64,000 nucleotides of DNA from an uncultured Bacteroidota bacterium (GTDB taxonomy: Bacteria; Bacteroidota; Bacteroidia; Bacteroidales; P3), in NCBI GenBank assembly GCA_902762805.1, contig CACWPQ010000013.1, positions 1 to 64,000 of the forward strand, given 5' to 3'. Both the position numbers and the translations under genes were made by a program. Below, one piece after another: positions 41,669-50,879 of this stretch; position 1 is the first letter of the stretch, and every line of letters starts with the position of its first letter. The notes beneath the pieces are model-generated. The model had not been told where the DNA came from. It searched no databases and saw only the letters and a list, made by a program, of their open reading frames with translations.

Positions 41669-42514
41669 TTAGAACGCATACTGGTAGGCCACACCGAGCG
41701 AGAACATCAGCCCCCGCTCGTGGGTATAGCTCTTGAGCTTGGTGCCCTCCTTGTTGGCATCGACCACCTTCTCGTTGAGGTAGTCGGCCAGCAGGTAGGC
41801 GGTGAGGGTGCTGGCGCGGGTGATGCGGTAGTCGGTGCCGATGCACAGGCGCAAGCGGTCGTTATAGGTGCTGTTAAAACCGTCGAGGAACCAGCCCGCC
41901 TCGCCCTCGATATCCGAGGTGCCCGGGACGAAGTAGGTGCCGGTGGCGGCATTGTAGTCGGCCGTGATGGAGGGGCCGCTGAAGTTGGTGCGCAGCTCGA
42001 GGTAGGCGTAGGGTGTCCAGCCGCGGTGCTGCCAGCCCTTGTATTTGGCCGAGAGGCGGCTCTTGAGGCCGAGGGTGCCGGCAGGGCTTTGGTAGGTGTT
42101 GTAGTCGCCGGTGCGCAGGGTGTACTGCAGGCGCTCCTTGATGGATATGTTCCACTGGTTGAGGTGCCAGGTGTAGGCCGCGTCGCCCATCAAGCGGTGG
42201 CGCGCACCTCTGAAGGCCGAGTTGGTGGAGCTGTAGCCGTTGATGAGCGCATAGCCGAGGCCCACCTTGACATTGGTGTGCACTTTGTACGAGGCGTGGA
42301 GGGTGTGCTGCAGACGGTCGAGGGAGCCGAAGTTGTTGTCGAACCGTACCTCTTCCTCGAAGGATATATGGAGGCCGCGGCGCAGCTTCTTGTCGACTGT
42401 GACCGAGATGCGGGCACCCACCTCGGGGTCGAGGTCCACATCGGTCTGGGCTGCGGCGGGGAGCGCGAAGGCGACCAGCGCCAGTGTCAGGGGGATTGCT
42501 TTGTGGGGTTTCAT
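41669..42514 (-). CDS. DUF2490-family outer membrane protein
   Basis: The 281-residue product has a signal peptide (ALVAFALPAAAQ) and a barrel-like series of amphipathic strands, including LHISFEEEVRFDNNFGSLDR and KVGLGYALINGYSST, typical of the Bacteroidota DUF2490 family. It ends FSLGVAYQYAF with the C-terminal Phe of outer membrane barrels. Function unknown. The region just upstream (42513-42550) contains GGGATTAGGAATTA-like short repeats. Confidence 0.8.
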   Translation of the reverse strand: MKPHKAIPLTLALVAFALPAAAQTDVDLDPEVGARISVTVDKKLRRGLHISFEEEVRFDNNFGSLDRLQHTLHASYKVHTNVKVGLGYALINGYSSTNSAFRGARHRLMGDAAYTWHLNQWNISIKERLQYTLRTGDYNTYQSPAGTLGLKSRLSAKYKGWQHRGWTPYAYLELRTNFSGPSITADYNAATGTYFVPGTSDIEGEAGWFLDGFNSTYNDRLRLCIGTDYRITRASTLTAYLLADYLNEKVVDANKEGTKLKSYTHERGLMFSLGVAYQYAF

Positions 42515-42554
42515 GAATTGGGGATTAGGAATTAGGGATTAGGAGTGGATGCAA

Positions 42555-44243
42555 TTACTTCCAGCCGCCGGGGCCGTGGCCACCGCCGCCGGGGCCGCCA
42601 CCGTTGCCGCCGCTGTACTGCGTGAGGGAGACGCTGCTGCCACCCTCGAGCGAGGGCGAGAGCTTGAGCATGCCGTTGAATATTTCGGTGCCGCCGCTGA
42701 CGGTGGGGTTGGAGACCAGCACAGGCTGCGAAGCGCCGGAGACCACGAGGCCGGTGCCGGAGGCAGGGGCTTTGAAGGCGTAGGTGTCGGAGCCGATGGT
42801 CATGCCATACCAGGTGTTGCGCGAAGCGGAGGAGGCCTGATAGCAGGTCTGGGTGAGGGAGGCACCGTTTTCGAGGCCGCCGCCGACGATGAGGGTGCCG
42901 CCGGTGACGTAGAGCTGCTTGCGGGCTTCGCTGTTGGCGTCGAGGGCCACGTCGGGGTTGCCGTGGGTGCAGATGGCGTAGACGAGGCCGCTCTTGATGT
43001 AAATGTTGCCGTTGGCGTCGATGCCGTCGGCGCCTTGCGCGGTGCCGTCGGTGTGGCCGTAGACCTGTCCGCCGTCGATGGTGAGGTCGGAGGCGGCGTT
43101 GATGGCGTCGTCGCCGGCGGAGTAGGCATAGACGGTGCCGCCGGTGATGTCGATAGTGCTCTTGGATTCGATGGCCTCGTGGGCGGTGGCGGTGGCGAAG
43201 AGGGTGCCGCCGGTAACGGCGATGGCGCCGTCGAAGCGGATGGCCTTGGCGGCGGAGAGGCTGGTGGCGTTGCGGCCACTGCCGGAGGTGATGTTGGCGC
43301 CGGAGACACTGACGGTGCAGCTGCCGCCGGAGAAGAGGGCAGTGCCGTCGCCGCTGATACCCTTGCCGCCGCGGCCACTGTTGGAGATGTAGAGCGAGCC
43401 GTCGGCCATCTCGAAGCGCTGGTCGGCACGCACGCCGGCCGAGGAGCTGTAGTCGGAGGCCTCGCTGTCGTAGGCCGCGCTGCCGGTGACGGTGATGGTG
43501 GTGGCGCCGCCCTCGATGCGGACGAGCGAGTCGCTGCTGAAGCCCTTCTTCATATCGGCCGAGACCTCGACGTTGACCGTGCCGCCGGAGACGAGAATGT
43601 AGTCCTTGCCGCGGACGCCGTGGCCGGCCGAGGAGGTGGCGTTGACGGTGACGCCGGACATGAAGCGGACGTAGTCGTCGGAGGTGATGGCGGCCTTGCC
43701 GGTGGCGTGGACGGTGAGGGTGCCGTTGCCGCTGAAGATGAACTGGCCTTCGCCGAAGAGGGCGGCCTTCTCGTCCTCGTCGGCTGGGGTGGCGCTGTAG
43801 GTGGCGCCGTCGGCGAGGGTGCTGGAGCCGCTGAGGACCACGTGGGTGCGCTTGTGGCTCTGCACGTTGATGGCGGCGCCGTTGGGGTTGGAGAGGCTGA
43901 GGCCGTCGAGCAGAAGCGCCTGGCGGCGAGGACTGTAGAGCTTGAGGTAGCCACTGGAGGAGGAGCCGGAGAGGCGGTAGATGATGTGGAGCGAGGTGTC
44001 GGCGTTGGTGATGGTGACGCCGGCGCCGGAGATGGAGGCGGTGACGAGGTCGGTGAGACCCTCGACGGTGGCCGAGGAGCCGGAGTAGACGATGGAGACG
44101 GTGTGCTCGAAGTCGTCGGCCGAATAGATGTCGGAGCCGGAGTCGGCGCCATCGTCCACGGCCGTGGTGGAGGTGATAGTGTCTTTGGAGCAGCTGGTCA
44201 GTACTGCACCCAAGAGGCAGATAATCAAAAATATACGTTTCAT
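42555..44243 (-). CDS. Surface lipoprotein with carbohydrate-binding beta-helix
   Basis: The ATG at 44243 gives MKRIFLIICLLGAVLTSC with a lipobox (Cys18). The 562-residue product is built of repeated parallel-beta-helix rungs rich in G, S, T and N (ITGGTVYAYSAGDDAINAAS, IDANGNIYIKSGLVYAI). This matches the Cthe_2159/DUF4353 family of calcium- and pectin-binding helices. It ends in a Gly-rich tail (GGNGGGPGGGGHGPGG). Probably surface-exposed polysaccharide binding. A minus-strand TACTTTTG promoter element lies at 44266-44273. Confidence 0.8.
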   Translation of the reverse strand: MKRIFLIICLLGAVLTSCSKDTITSTTAVDDGADSGSDIYSADDFEHTVSIVYSGSSATVEGLTDLVTASISGAGVTITNADTSLHIIYRLSGSSSSGYLKLYSPRRQALLLDGLSLSNPNGAAINVQSHKRTHVVLSGSSTLADGATYSATPADEDEKAALFGEGQFIFSGNGTLTVHATGKAAITSDDYVRFMSGVTVNATSSAGHGVRGKDYILVSGGTVNVEVSADMKKGFSSDSLVRIEGGATTITVTGSAAYDSEASDYSSSAGVRADQRFEMADGSLYISNSGRGGKGISGDGTALFSGGSCTVSVSGANITSGSGRNATSLSAAKAIRFDGAIAVTGGTLFATATAHEAIESKSTIDITGGTVYAYSAGDDAINAASDLTIDGGQVYGHTDGTAQGADGIDANGNIYIKSGLVYAICTHGNPDVALDANSEARKQLYVTGGTLIVGGGLENGASLTQTCYQASSASRNTWYGMTIGSDTYAFKAPASGTGLVVSGASQPVLVSNPTVSGGTEIFNGMLKLSPSLEGGSSVSLTQYSGGNGGGPGGGGHGPGGWK

Positions 44244-44489
44244 AATCTCAAGGATTTTGTTGCTGCAAAAGTACACAAAAATTGTGGCATTAATTATGGA
44301 ATAATTGTAAAAAAGGTTAAAATCTCCCTGCGCGTCGTGCATACGGGATGGCAGGTCGATGGTGTTTTGGCACGGAATTTGCAGTGTCAGGATAGTGGCT
44401 TGTGGCTACCAAAATGGCGGGTGCGGGCTGACAATTCCAGGGTAATTATAGGGTAATTCATGTGGTTTTGGCATTTTTTTAAAGAAAAA
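44244..44489. other. Divergent intergenic region
   Basis: AT-rich, no convincing gene. It holds the minus-strand TACTTTTG (44266-44273) of the beta-helix lipoprotein and, toward its right end, the upstream part of the fimbrillin-like gene's promoter region. Confidence 0.5.
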
Positions 44490-44521
44490 TTTGGTAGTGT
44501 CAGATATTTTTTGTACTTTTG
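44490..44521 (+). promoter_or_regulatory. Promoter of the fimbrillin-like gene
   Basis: TTTG (44490-44493), 20 bases, TACTTTTG (44514-44521): exact consensus, 43 bases before the ATG at 44565. Confidence 0.8.
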
Positions 44522-44564
44522 CAAAAATTTTCAACACATATTTATTAATTAAATTTAAGTTTAA

Positions 44565-44623
44565 ATGCTGAAAATCAACCACTTACCCCCCCCCCCACAC
44601 ACACGACTAGTTTCAGGTCGTGC
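44565..44623 (+). promoter_or_regulatory. Phase-variable leader: ATG plus 11-C tract
   Basis: ATG at 44565 opens MLKINHL, then a run of eleven C (44586-44596) and a short CA repeat. With eleven C the frame closes at a TGA around 44622. With twelve (or nine) C it joins the downstream frame to give MLKINHLPPPPTHTTSFRSC and then LKVGAQALVFSVLFASC, a basic n-region, hydrophobic core and lipobox. The tract therefore decides whether the lipoprotein is made. Confidence 0.7.
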
Positions 44624-46621
44624 TTGAAGGTAGGGGCGCAGGCGCTAGTATTTAGCGTGCTGTTCGCGTCGTGCCTGAAAGAAGAAACAACCGGCACGGG
44701 TACCAGAATCAATCTTTTTGCCGAAGAGGCCAATGGCGGCAATGCCAAAATGGTGGTCGACGGCTATGCCACAAAATGGAACACGGGCGACACGGTGCGC
44801 GTCTATTCGAATGGCTCCACCACCCCCACACGGCACCGCGTCGAGGTGGACGCCAACCAGAACGCCTACATCACGCGCAGCCCCGCAAGCGACGAGTTCC
44901 GGTGGCCCCTGTTTGCCGTCACGCCCGACCTGCCCTGCGTGGCCAACGGCAGCAACATGACCGTCACCCTCCCCTCCACCTACGTCTACACCACCAACAG
45001 TGACGGCAAGCAAGTGCTGAAAACCCCGATGGCGGCCTACGGCACCTCGGGCGACCGGCTGGACTTCACCTACCTCACCGGTGCACTGACCGTGAGAGTC
45101 GCCTCCAACGGAAGTAGTCCTTTTTACGTCAAGAGCATCTCCGTCACCAGCTCCAGCTACCAACTCTGCGGCGACATCACGGTGGACCCCACGAACCCGA
45201 CCAACATACAGCCCCGCGAGACTGCCGACGCAAGCCTGCGCACCGTCACCATGGAATTACCCGAACTCAAGGGGATTCCTCGTTCCGGCGGCAACTTCGA
45301 GGTTCAAATACCGGTGTTGCCCGTCGGAAACAATAACCAGTTCACCATCAAGGTAGTCTATACCAATAAGAGTGACGGAAACGCCAGCGCCACTGTAAAA
45401 CACTGGTTCACCTTCACCCGGAAGCAGAGCGGAAACAACGACAACCACCTGAACCGGGGCCAACTGGGCTACGCCAAGGTGCAACCCACAACCCCCGCCG
45501 CACAAACCGGAGACGAAATGGGAACTGGCCTCGTTGTTCCCGACTACTTCTACAAGGATGCCCAGGGCTACATCCACATCATGAACAAGAACGAGTTCAA
45601 TAAGATGTATAATCTGCAAGCCAGCTCCATCTACCTCCCTGCAAACTCCAAAATCAAAATCACTGCCGACATAACCCCCGGCTCCGGCAATGTTGTTATT
45701 CCCTGGAAGAACGTGGTCGAGGTCGACGGCGGCGGGCACACAATAACCGCACCTGTACTGGGCTACCGCTATGACGATGCATATGGGCTGCCCAGCTACA
45801 GCGGCCTGCTGGCCGACCCCGACAATGCCGTGGTCAAAAACCTCACCCTGCACAACCCCACTCTGAACATCACCGAGTATACCACACACGCCGGCGCCTT
45901 TGTCGCAAAGGCTAACAGCGTCAACCTCACCAACTGCAATATAACCGGCACCCTCACCTTCAGTATTCGCAACGATCGGCGTCCCACCAACTACACCCCC
46001 AGCACCGACCTGTACATGGGCGGCCTGTGCGGCTACGTAGATGGACGTTCCGAGATCAACCGGTGCAGCATCTATGACACAAAATATGACTTCTCCAACG
46101 CCAACAGTGCATTTTATGGAGACGCCGAAAAGGCCTTCTATCAAGTTGGCCTGCAGCTCTACGTGGGCGGCCTGTTAGGTTATTCATATGATTATATCCG
46201 TATCGAAGACTGCAGTGTCGGCATCAACCGAAACAGCACCAGCAGCCAATCCTACATAAAAAATCTCAGTACTACAACATCACCTTCTGCCGCCATCTAC
46301 TTCGGCGGAATGGTGGGATACTCCTATGGCAGCTATGATCGAAGTTTCTCTAGGGATACCGTGAACATACCCAACAGACTTGACGTGTATAGCCATACCA
46401 TCTGGGCTGGCAGTCTTATAGGGGGTTCTGATGATAATTGGGGCAATACCTTTGCTTACGATTGCCATACAACTGGTTCTATTCGTGTGAAATACCACAA
46501 CAATTCCACTAGTGGCTTTGGCAGTGAAAACAATAAATATGTATGCGGCAGAGCCGGTTTCAAACATTCCTCCAGCGGTACTACTAATCTTCGTTTAACC
46601 ATAACACGTACAACCTCATGA
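44624..46621 (+). CDS. Fimbrillin-like surface lipoprotein, start out of frame
   Basis: The open frame encodes the end of a lipoprotein signal (VFSVLFASC) and a large extracellular-type protein. The N-terminal 270 residues resemble Bacteroidota fimbrillin-family lipoproteins (GYATKWNTGDTVRVYSNG, LTYLTGALTVRV-type strand, IPVLPVGNNNQFTIKV). A long beta-helix-like C-terminal half (about 330-650) has repeated NLTxCNI/GGLxGY units. No ATG in this frame precedes the signal; the ATG at 44565 is one base out of frame across an 11-C tract. In this assembly the gene is therefore OFF or mis-assembled. TTG at 44624 is a poor alternative start. Confidence 0.75.
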   Translation: MKVGAQALVFSVLFASCLKEETTGTGTRINLFAEEANGGNAKMVVDGYATKWNTGDTVRVYSNGSTTPTRHRVEVDANQNAYITRSPASDEFRWPLFAVTPDLPCVANGSNMTVTLPSTYVYTTNSDGKQVLKTPMAAYGTSGDRLDFTYLTGALTVRVASNGSSPFYVKSISVTSSSYQLCGDITVDPTNPTNIQPRETADASLRTVTMELPELKGIPRSGGNFEVQIPVLPVGNNNQFTIKVVYTNKSDGNASATVKHWFTFTRKQSGNNDNHLNRGQLGYAKVQPTTPAAQTGDEMGTGLVVPDYFYKDAQGYIHIMNKNEFNKMYNLQASSIYLPANSKIKITADITPGSGNVVIPWKNVVEVDGGGHTITAPVLGYRYDDAYGLPSYSGLLADPDNAVVKNLTLHNPTLNITEYTTHAGAFVAKANSVNLTNCNITGTLTFSIRNDRRPTNYTPSTDLYMGGLCGYVDGRSEINRCSIYDTKYDFSNANSAFYGDAEKAFYQVGLQLYVGGLLGYSYDYIRIEDCSVGINRNSTSSQSYIKNLSTTTSPSAAIYFGGMVGYSYGSYDRSFSRDTVNIPNRLDVYSHTIWAGSLIGGSDDNWGNTFAYDCHTTGSIRVKYHNNSTSGFGSENNKYVCGRAGFKHSSSGTTNLRLTITRTTS

Positions 46622-46815
46622 AAACAGACAAAAGACACGAATACAGCGCACCGCAGCTGACGGTGGTCAGCTTCAAGAGCGAACGCGGATTTGCCTCTAG
46701 CAGCGACCCGAACCCCAGCACCCTATCGCTCCTCTTCGGGGGCTCCGGCAGCGAGCATGTGGAGACGCACAGCGCACGCGAGGGCTGGGGCCAGAATGAC
46801 AACGGCTTCTTCTAG
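46618..46815 (+). CDS. Small protein following a surface lipoprotein, copy 1
   Basis: The 65-residue product starts MKTDKRHEYSAPQLTVVSFK, followed by ERGFASSS, a variable middle and an aromatic end (NDNGFF). It overlaps the fimbrillin-like gene by four bases. The gene at 56880-57101 has the same plan (YIAPELTVV, ETGFADS, ending FWNF) and the same position after a large lipoprotein. There is no signal peptide. No function known; translational coupling suggests it works with, or is regulated like, its upstream lipoprotein. Confidence 0.65.
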   Translation: MKTDKRHEYSAPQLTVVSFKSERGFASSSDPNPSTLSLLFGGSGSEHVETHSAREGWGQNDNGFF

Positions 46816-46850
46816 AATCCCGCCGCAGCGACACGCGCACACCACAAGGG

Positions 46851-46879
46851 TCCCCCGGCACGGCCGAGGGACCCTGTCT
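46851..46879 (+). terminator. Terminator-like hairpins after the fimbrillin-like unit
   Basis: A 13-bp stem with one mismatch (AGGGTCCCCCGGC with GCCGAGGGACCCT), loop ACG. A second smaller hairpin (ATTGCCC...GGGCAAT) followed by ATATTTTTT lies at about 46931-46973. The 46816-47050 gap holds nothing else recognisable. Confidence 0.65.
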
Positions 46880-47050
46880 ACAATACAGGCGACATCAACG
46901 CCTGCAACCAGACGCCGCTTGGGATATGCGGGAAATCGTGATTGCCCCATTTTAATGGGCAATATATTTTTTACATTGGCACATAATATATTGTGTGTGG
47001 TGGCGTTATAGGGGTATGCTTTCGGGCACCAACAACGACACTGCAAGCTC

Positions 47051-47755
47051 ATGGAGAATACCGATAACAGCACTGAAAACAAGACGATTGTACACCTGGA
47101 GAACCTGTCGCTGAGCACCGCCAACGGGCAGTTGCTGACGGGTGTGAGCCTCGACCTGCGGGAGGGCGAGTTCGTCTACCTCATCGGCCGCAGCGGGGCG
47201 GGCAAGACGTCGCTGCTGCGCAGCCTCTATGCCGACTTTCCCATCGACGGCGGCATCGCGGAGGTGTGCGGCCTCGACGTGGTGAACCTGCGCCGGCGCC
47301 ACATCCCGCTGCTGCGGCGCAAGATAGGAATCGTGTTCCAGAACGCGCGCCTGCTGGGCGACCGCAATGTGTACGCCAACCTCGAGTTTGTGCTCAAGGC
47401 CACGGGCTGGAAGAAGCGCAACGAGATCCAGAACCAAATCGAGAAGACCCTCGCGGCGGTGGGCATGGCCGAGAGGGCGCAGTCGCTGCCGTCGCAACTC
47501 TCTGAGGGCGAGCAGCAACGCGTGGGCATCGCCCGGGCGCTGATCAACAACCCCGCCCTGCTGCTGGCCGACGAGCCGACGGGCAACCTCGACCCCGTCA
47601 CCTCGGCCGAAATCATGCAGCTGCTGGTCGACATGGGCCGCCAGACGGGCACCACGATGCTCATCTCCACCCACGACTTCATGATGATCGACAAGTATCC
47701 GGCCCGCGTGGTGGTGTGCGAGAACGGCACACTGACCGATACGGAGAAGGGGTGA
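47051..47755 (+). CDS. ftsE: FtsE-like ABC transporter ATPase
   Basis: The 234-residue product is a complete ABC ATPase: Walker A GRSGAGKTS, Q-loop VFQNARLL, signature LSEGEQQRVGIARAL, Walker B LLLADEPTGNLDP and switch His in ISTHD. The sequence between Walker A and signature fits FtsE, which with FtsX controls peptidoglycan hydrolases at division. No ftsX is adjacent, so a LolD-like role cannot be excluded. A short GAGGAGTGAGGA repeat tract follows the stop (47753-47781). Confidence 0.85.
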   Translation: MENTDNSTENKTIVHLENLSLSTANGQLLTGVSLDLREGEFVYLIGRSGAGKTSLLRSLYADFPIDGGIAEVCGLDVVNLRRRHIPLLRRKIGIVFQNARLLGDRNVYANLEFVLKATGWKKRNEIQNQIEKTLAAVGMAERAQSLPSQLSEGEQQRVGIARALINNPALLLADEPTGNLDPVTSAEIMQLLVDMGRQTGTTMLISTHDFMMIDKYPARVVVCENGTLTDTEKG

Positions 47756-47855
47756 GGAGTGAGGAATGAGGAGTGAGGAGTAATAAATAAATTGCATCAA
47801 ACAAACAAGTTTTGCCATTCCAACGGCACTAAAACCTGAAAAAAGCATAGCAACG

Positions 47856-48794
47856 ATGAAGAAGACAATCACCCTGATACTGGCCGCCCTGATGATGCTC
47901 TGCGGCGCCGACGCCATGGCGCAAAACAAGCAGAAGAAGCGCAGCAGCAAGAAGGACCAGTCGCCCTACATCGAGGGGCGCCAGAAGGTGCGCGAAAGCG
48001 ACTACGCCACCTTCGACAAGTTCACCACCTTCAGCACCAAGGACGCCAAGCTCTACTACACGCCCTACAACTACATGGACATCAACGACGCCACCAAGGC
48101 CTCGAACCCCGACTGGGGCGAGATGCAGCCGGTGGTGAACTACCTTCAAAAGGTGAGCCGCGCCACGCTGACCATGTGCGCCCTCTACGCCGTCAACCCC
48201 GACATCACCGACCGCACCGAGCGCGAGGCCCTGGCCGAAAAGGCTCGCAAGGAGGCTATGGCCGCGCTGGACAAGTTCAGCGACTGGAAGGCCCGCAAGG
48301 AGATGCGCAACAAGATACAGTACAAGGTGGCAGAGATTGACTACGAGTACTTTAAGGGTGCCAACTACTACAACTCGATGCGCGGCGACGAGATTATCCA
48401 CGTGGGCATGATGCTCTACTTCGGCTCGAAGAAGAAAGCCCTCTTTGCGCCCGATACCACCAGCCGCAAGTTCCAGGACATCAAGTTCTTCCCCAACGAC
48501 GCCACCATCCAGGAGTCGTGGCAGCCGATGATCGAGGAGCTGGCCGAATACCTCGTGGGCAACGACCGCAAGGGTGTGCTGCTCACCGGCTATGCCGACA
48601 ACCAGGGCACGGCCGAATACTGCACCGGCATCTCGCGCCAACGCGCCATGGAGGTCAAGAAGGCCCTCATGCTGCTCGGCATCGATGGCAAACGCATTGA
48701 AATCGAGGCCAAAGGGGACGAGAACCCCATCGGCGACAATTCGACCTACGAAGGCCGCATTCAGAACAACCGCGTGACGATCAAGATACAGTGA
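47856..48794 (+). CDS. OmpA-family peptidoglycan-binding protein
   Basis: The 312-residue product has a signal peptide ending near AMAQ, a lysine-rich start to the mature protein (KQKKRSSKKDQ), a roughly 150-residue helical domain of unknown type and a C-terminal OmpA domain. That domain has VLLTGYADNQGTAEYCTGIS, QRAMEVKKAL and NRVTIKI. The GYAD...GTAEYN-type motif holds the diaminopimelate-binding Asp/Arg. Envelope anchoring is likely. Its stop overlaps the next gene's GTG start. Confidence 0.8.
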   Translation: MKKTITLILAALMMLCGADAMAQNKQKKRSSKKDQSPYIEGRQKVRESDYATFDKFTTFSTKDAKLYYTPYNYMDINDATKASNPDWGEMQPVVNYLQKVSRATLTMCALYAVNPDITDRTEREALAEKARKEAMAALDKFSDWKARKEMRNKIQYKVAEIDYEYFKGANYYNSMRGDEIIHVGMMLYFGSKKKALFAPDTTSRKFQDIKFFPNDATIQESWQPMIEELAEYLVGNDRKGVLLTGYADNQGTAEYCTGISRQRAMEVKKALMLLGIDGKRIEIEAKGDENPIGDNSTYEGRIQNNRVTIKIQ

Positions 48795-49735
48795 CCGCCA
48801 AGGACCGATACCGCCAACTATGCGAGACAGAGGGAGCGCGAATCCCTCTGTTTCAGCAATATTGGTGGATGGAGGCGGTGTGCCGCGGCAAGCAGTGGGA
48901 CGTGTTGCTGGCCTGCCGCGACGACGGCACCGTCGAGGGCGCCCTGCCCTACCTCCACGGCCGCCGGCTGGGCCTCAGCTACGTGCTGCAGCCCGAACTG
49001 ACGCAATACAGCGGCCCCTGGTACAACCACCCCGAGGGCCTCTCCGCCAACGCACGCATCGACTTCGAGAACCGTGTGGGCTCGGCGCTGGCCGAGCAGC
49101 TGGACAGACTGAAAATCAACTTCTTCCGGCAGCGATTCTCCCCCGGCATCACCAACTGGCTCCCCTTCTACTGGAAGGGCTACCGCCAGACCACGCGCTA
49201 CACCTACCGCTTCCCCTCCATCGCCGACCCCGACGCGCTGATGCAACAGGCCTCCGGCGCCCGGCGCAAGAACCTCTCCAACCTTCAGAGGGAATGCACG
49301 ATAGACTCGCAGATGTCCACTGCGGACTTTGCGCAGATGCATGCCGACTACTGGCAGCGCAAGGGTGGGGGAGACGTGCTGGGGCGCGACTTCATCGAAC
49401 ACATCTGCACCACCGCCCTCCACCGCGGGCAGGGGTTGCTGTGGGCGCTGCGCGATGCCTCGGGCACAGCCATTTGCGCTGCCTTCGTGGCCTACGACAG
49501 CCGCTGCGCCTACGCCCTGCTCTCCGCCGTGGCCGAGGGCGCGCCGGCCAACGCGCAGACCTACCTCGACTGGCAGATGATACGCCACCTCGCCACACTT
49601 ACCGAAGCATTTGATTTCGAGGGTAGTATGGAGCATGGAGGCGAATACTACTACCGCTCCTTCGGCACCGTGCAGACCCCCTATTTCGAAGTCACCCGCT
49701 GCCGGCCCAAAATACTTCACGTCCTATTCCCCTGA
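48791..49735 (+). CDS. FemAB/GNAT-like acyltransferase
   Basis: The 314-residue product has the layout of the FemAB/BioF2-like group: PLFQQYWWMEAV at the N-terminus, an SGPWYNHPEG loop, RFPSIADPDALMQQASGARR with KNLSN, and a C-terminal GNAT half (ALRDASGTAICAAFVAYDSR, FDFEGSMEHGGEYYYRSFG). The last motif, F-E-G-S-M, is characteristic of this group, which transfers amino acids or acyl groups to envelope precursors. GTG start, overlapping the OmpA gene by four bases. Confidence 0.75.
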   Translation: MTAKDRYRQLCETEGARIPLFQQYWWMEAVCRGKQWDVLLACRDDGTVEGALPYLHGRRLGLSYVLQPELTQYSGPWYNHPEGLSANARIDFENRVGSALAEQLDRLKINFFRQRFSPGITNWLPFYWKGYRQTTRYTYRFPSIADPDALMQQASGARRKNLSNLQRECTIDSQMSTADFAQMHADYWQRKGGGDVLGRDFIEHICTTALHRGQGLLWALRDASGTAICAAFVAYDSRCAYALLSAVAEGAPANAQTYLDWQMIRHLATLTEAFDFEGSMEHGGEYYYRSFGTVQTPYFEVTRCRPKILHVLFP

Positions 49736-49753
49736 CTCCTTGCCTCCTGAAAT

Positions 49754-50227
49754 ATGAAGATCAAGCTGATAGTCGTTTCCAAAACCGACGTGCCCTATAT
49801 CCAGGCGGGCATCGACGAGTATGCAGGGCGGCTGCGCCACTACTGCGACTTCGAACTGGCGGTCATCCCCGCCCTGAAGAACACCGGCACCCTGCGCCCC
49901 GAGGAGCTCAAGGAGCGCGAAGGACAACTGATATTGAAGCAGTTGGAGAAGGTGGACATGGCAGTGCTGCTCGACGAGCACGGCAAGGAGTATACCTCGG
50001 TCGGCTTCGCGGAATACCTTCAAAAACAGATGAATAGCGGCGTGCGCACGTTGGCTTTCGTCATTGGCGGCGCCTACGGATTTTCACCGGCCGTCTACGC
50101 CGCGGCGCAGCACAAGATTTCGCTCTCGCAGATGACCTTCAACCACCAGATGGTGCGACTCTTCTTCGTCGAGCAACTCTACCGCGCCCACACCATCCTG
50201 CGGCACGAGAAGTACCATAACTCTTGA
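49754..50227 (+). CDS. rlmH: 23S rRNA pseudouridine-1915 N3-methyltransferase
   Basis: The 157-residue product is a full-length SPOUT methyltransferase. It methylates pseudouridine 1915 in helix 69 of 23S rRNA. Seen: MKIKLIVVSKTDVPYIQAGI, the SAM-binding knot FVIGGAYGFSPAV and LSQMTFNHQMVRLFFVEQLY with the C-terminal RAHTILRHEKYHN, which is almost invariant in the family. It starts 18 bases after the FemAB-like gene. Confidence 0.95.
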   Translation: MKIKLIVVSKTDVPYIQAGIDEYAGRLRHYCDFELAVIPALKNTGTLRPEELKEREGQLILKQLEKVDMAVLLDEHGKEYTSVGFAEYLQKQMNSGVRTLAFVIGGAYGFSPAVYAAAQHKISLSQMTFNHQMVRLFFVEQLYRAHTILRHEKYHNS

Positions 50228-50261
50228 GGAGTAAGGAGGTAAGGAGGTAAGGAGTAAGGCT

Positions 50262-50669
50262 TTATTTTGGTTGGAATTCGACGATGGCGTACTGCTCGTC
50301 GAAGCGGATGTCCTGCAGGTTGACATGCTCGAAGAGCGAGCCCGCCTGGGCGTTGCGGCTGAGCATGAGCATGATACGGTTGTCGGTGAGCAGCTCGATC
50401 ATATCGCCGCCGGGCTGGCTCTTGGCGTGGCCGAGGGCGGTGCGCACCATGAAGTCGATGCCCGGGCCGCCGGCGTAGGAAAGGATGATGTTGCCGTCGC
50501 GCACCTCGTCCACCGTGAGGTCGAGCCCCACACTGGCAGTCTTGAAAAGCACATTGACGTCGTAGGCGATGCGCACGGTGTGCGGGCCGCCGTAAACCAC
50601 CGGGATGCTGCGCCCGGCCTTCTTCTCAATCAGGTCGCTGATTTCCGAATATGTGAGTCTGAATTGCAT
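50262..50669 (-). CDS. Conserved hypothetical protein
   Basis: The ATG at 50669 gives MQFRLTYSEISDLIEKKAGR; a Met ten codons upstream falls near the promoter. The 135-residue product is soluble, with LTVDEVRDGNIILSYAGGPG in the middle and a beta-rich end (FDEQYAIVEFQPK). I do not recognise the family. A minus-strand TAATTTTG (50697-50704) could be its promoter. It is convergent with rlmH; the short gap between them has GGAGTAAGGAGGTAA repeats. Confidence 0.6.
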   Translation of the reverse strand: MQFRLTYSEISDLIEKKAGRSIPVVYGGPHTVRIAYDVNVLFKTASVGLDLTVDEVRDGNIILSYAGGPGIDFMVRTALGHAKSQPGGDMIELLTDNRIMLMLSRNAQAGSLFEHVNLQDIRFDEQYAIVEFQPK

Positions 50670-50844
50670 GGCTGTATCGTGATAAAATTCGGGGTGCAAA
50701 ATTACATAATATTTGCGACATGCGCCAAGTTAAAAAGTGCGAATAATACATTTTCTTAATTTTTCATAAAATTACAATGTGCTGGCATGCAGCCGCTTAA
50801 AAAAATAGTTTTTCACATTAACACTTTAATCAAAATTTATTACG

Positions 50845-50852
50845 TATATTTG
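50845..50852 (+). promoter_or_regulatory. Promoter -7 element for the fab operon
   Basis: TATATTTG matches TAnnTTTG, 27 bases before fabH. No good -33 box is visible. Confidence 0.6.
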
Positions 50853-50879
50853 CAGCCCGAAATTAATAATTTTTAACAC

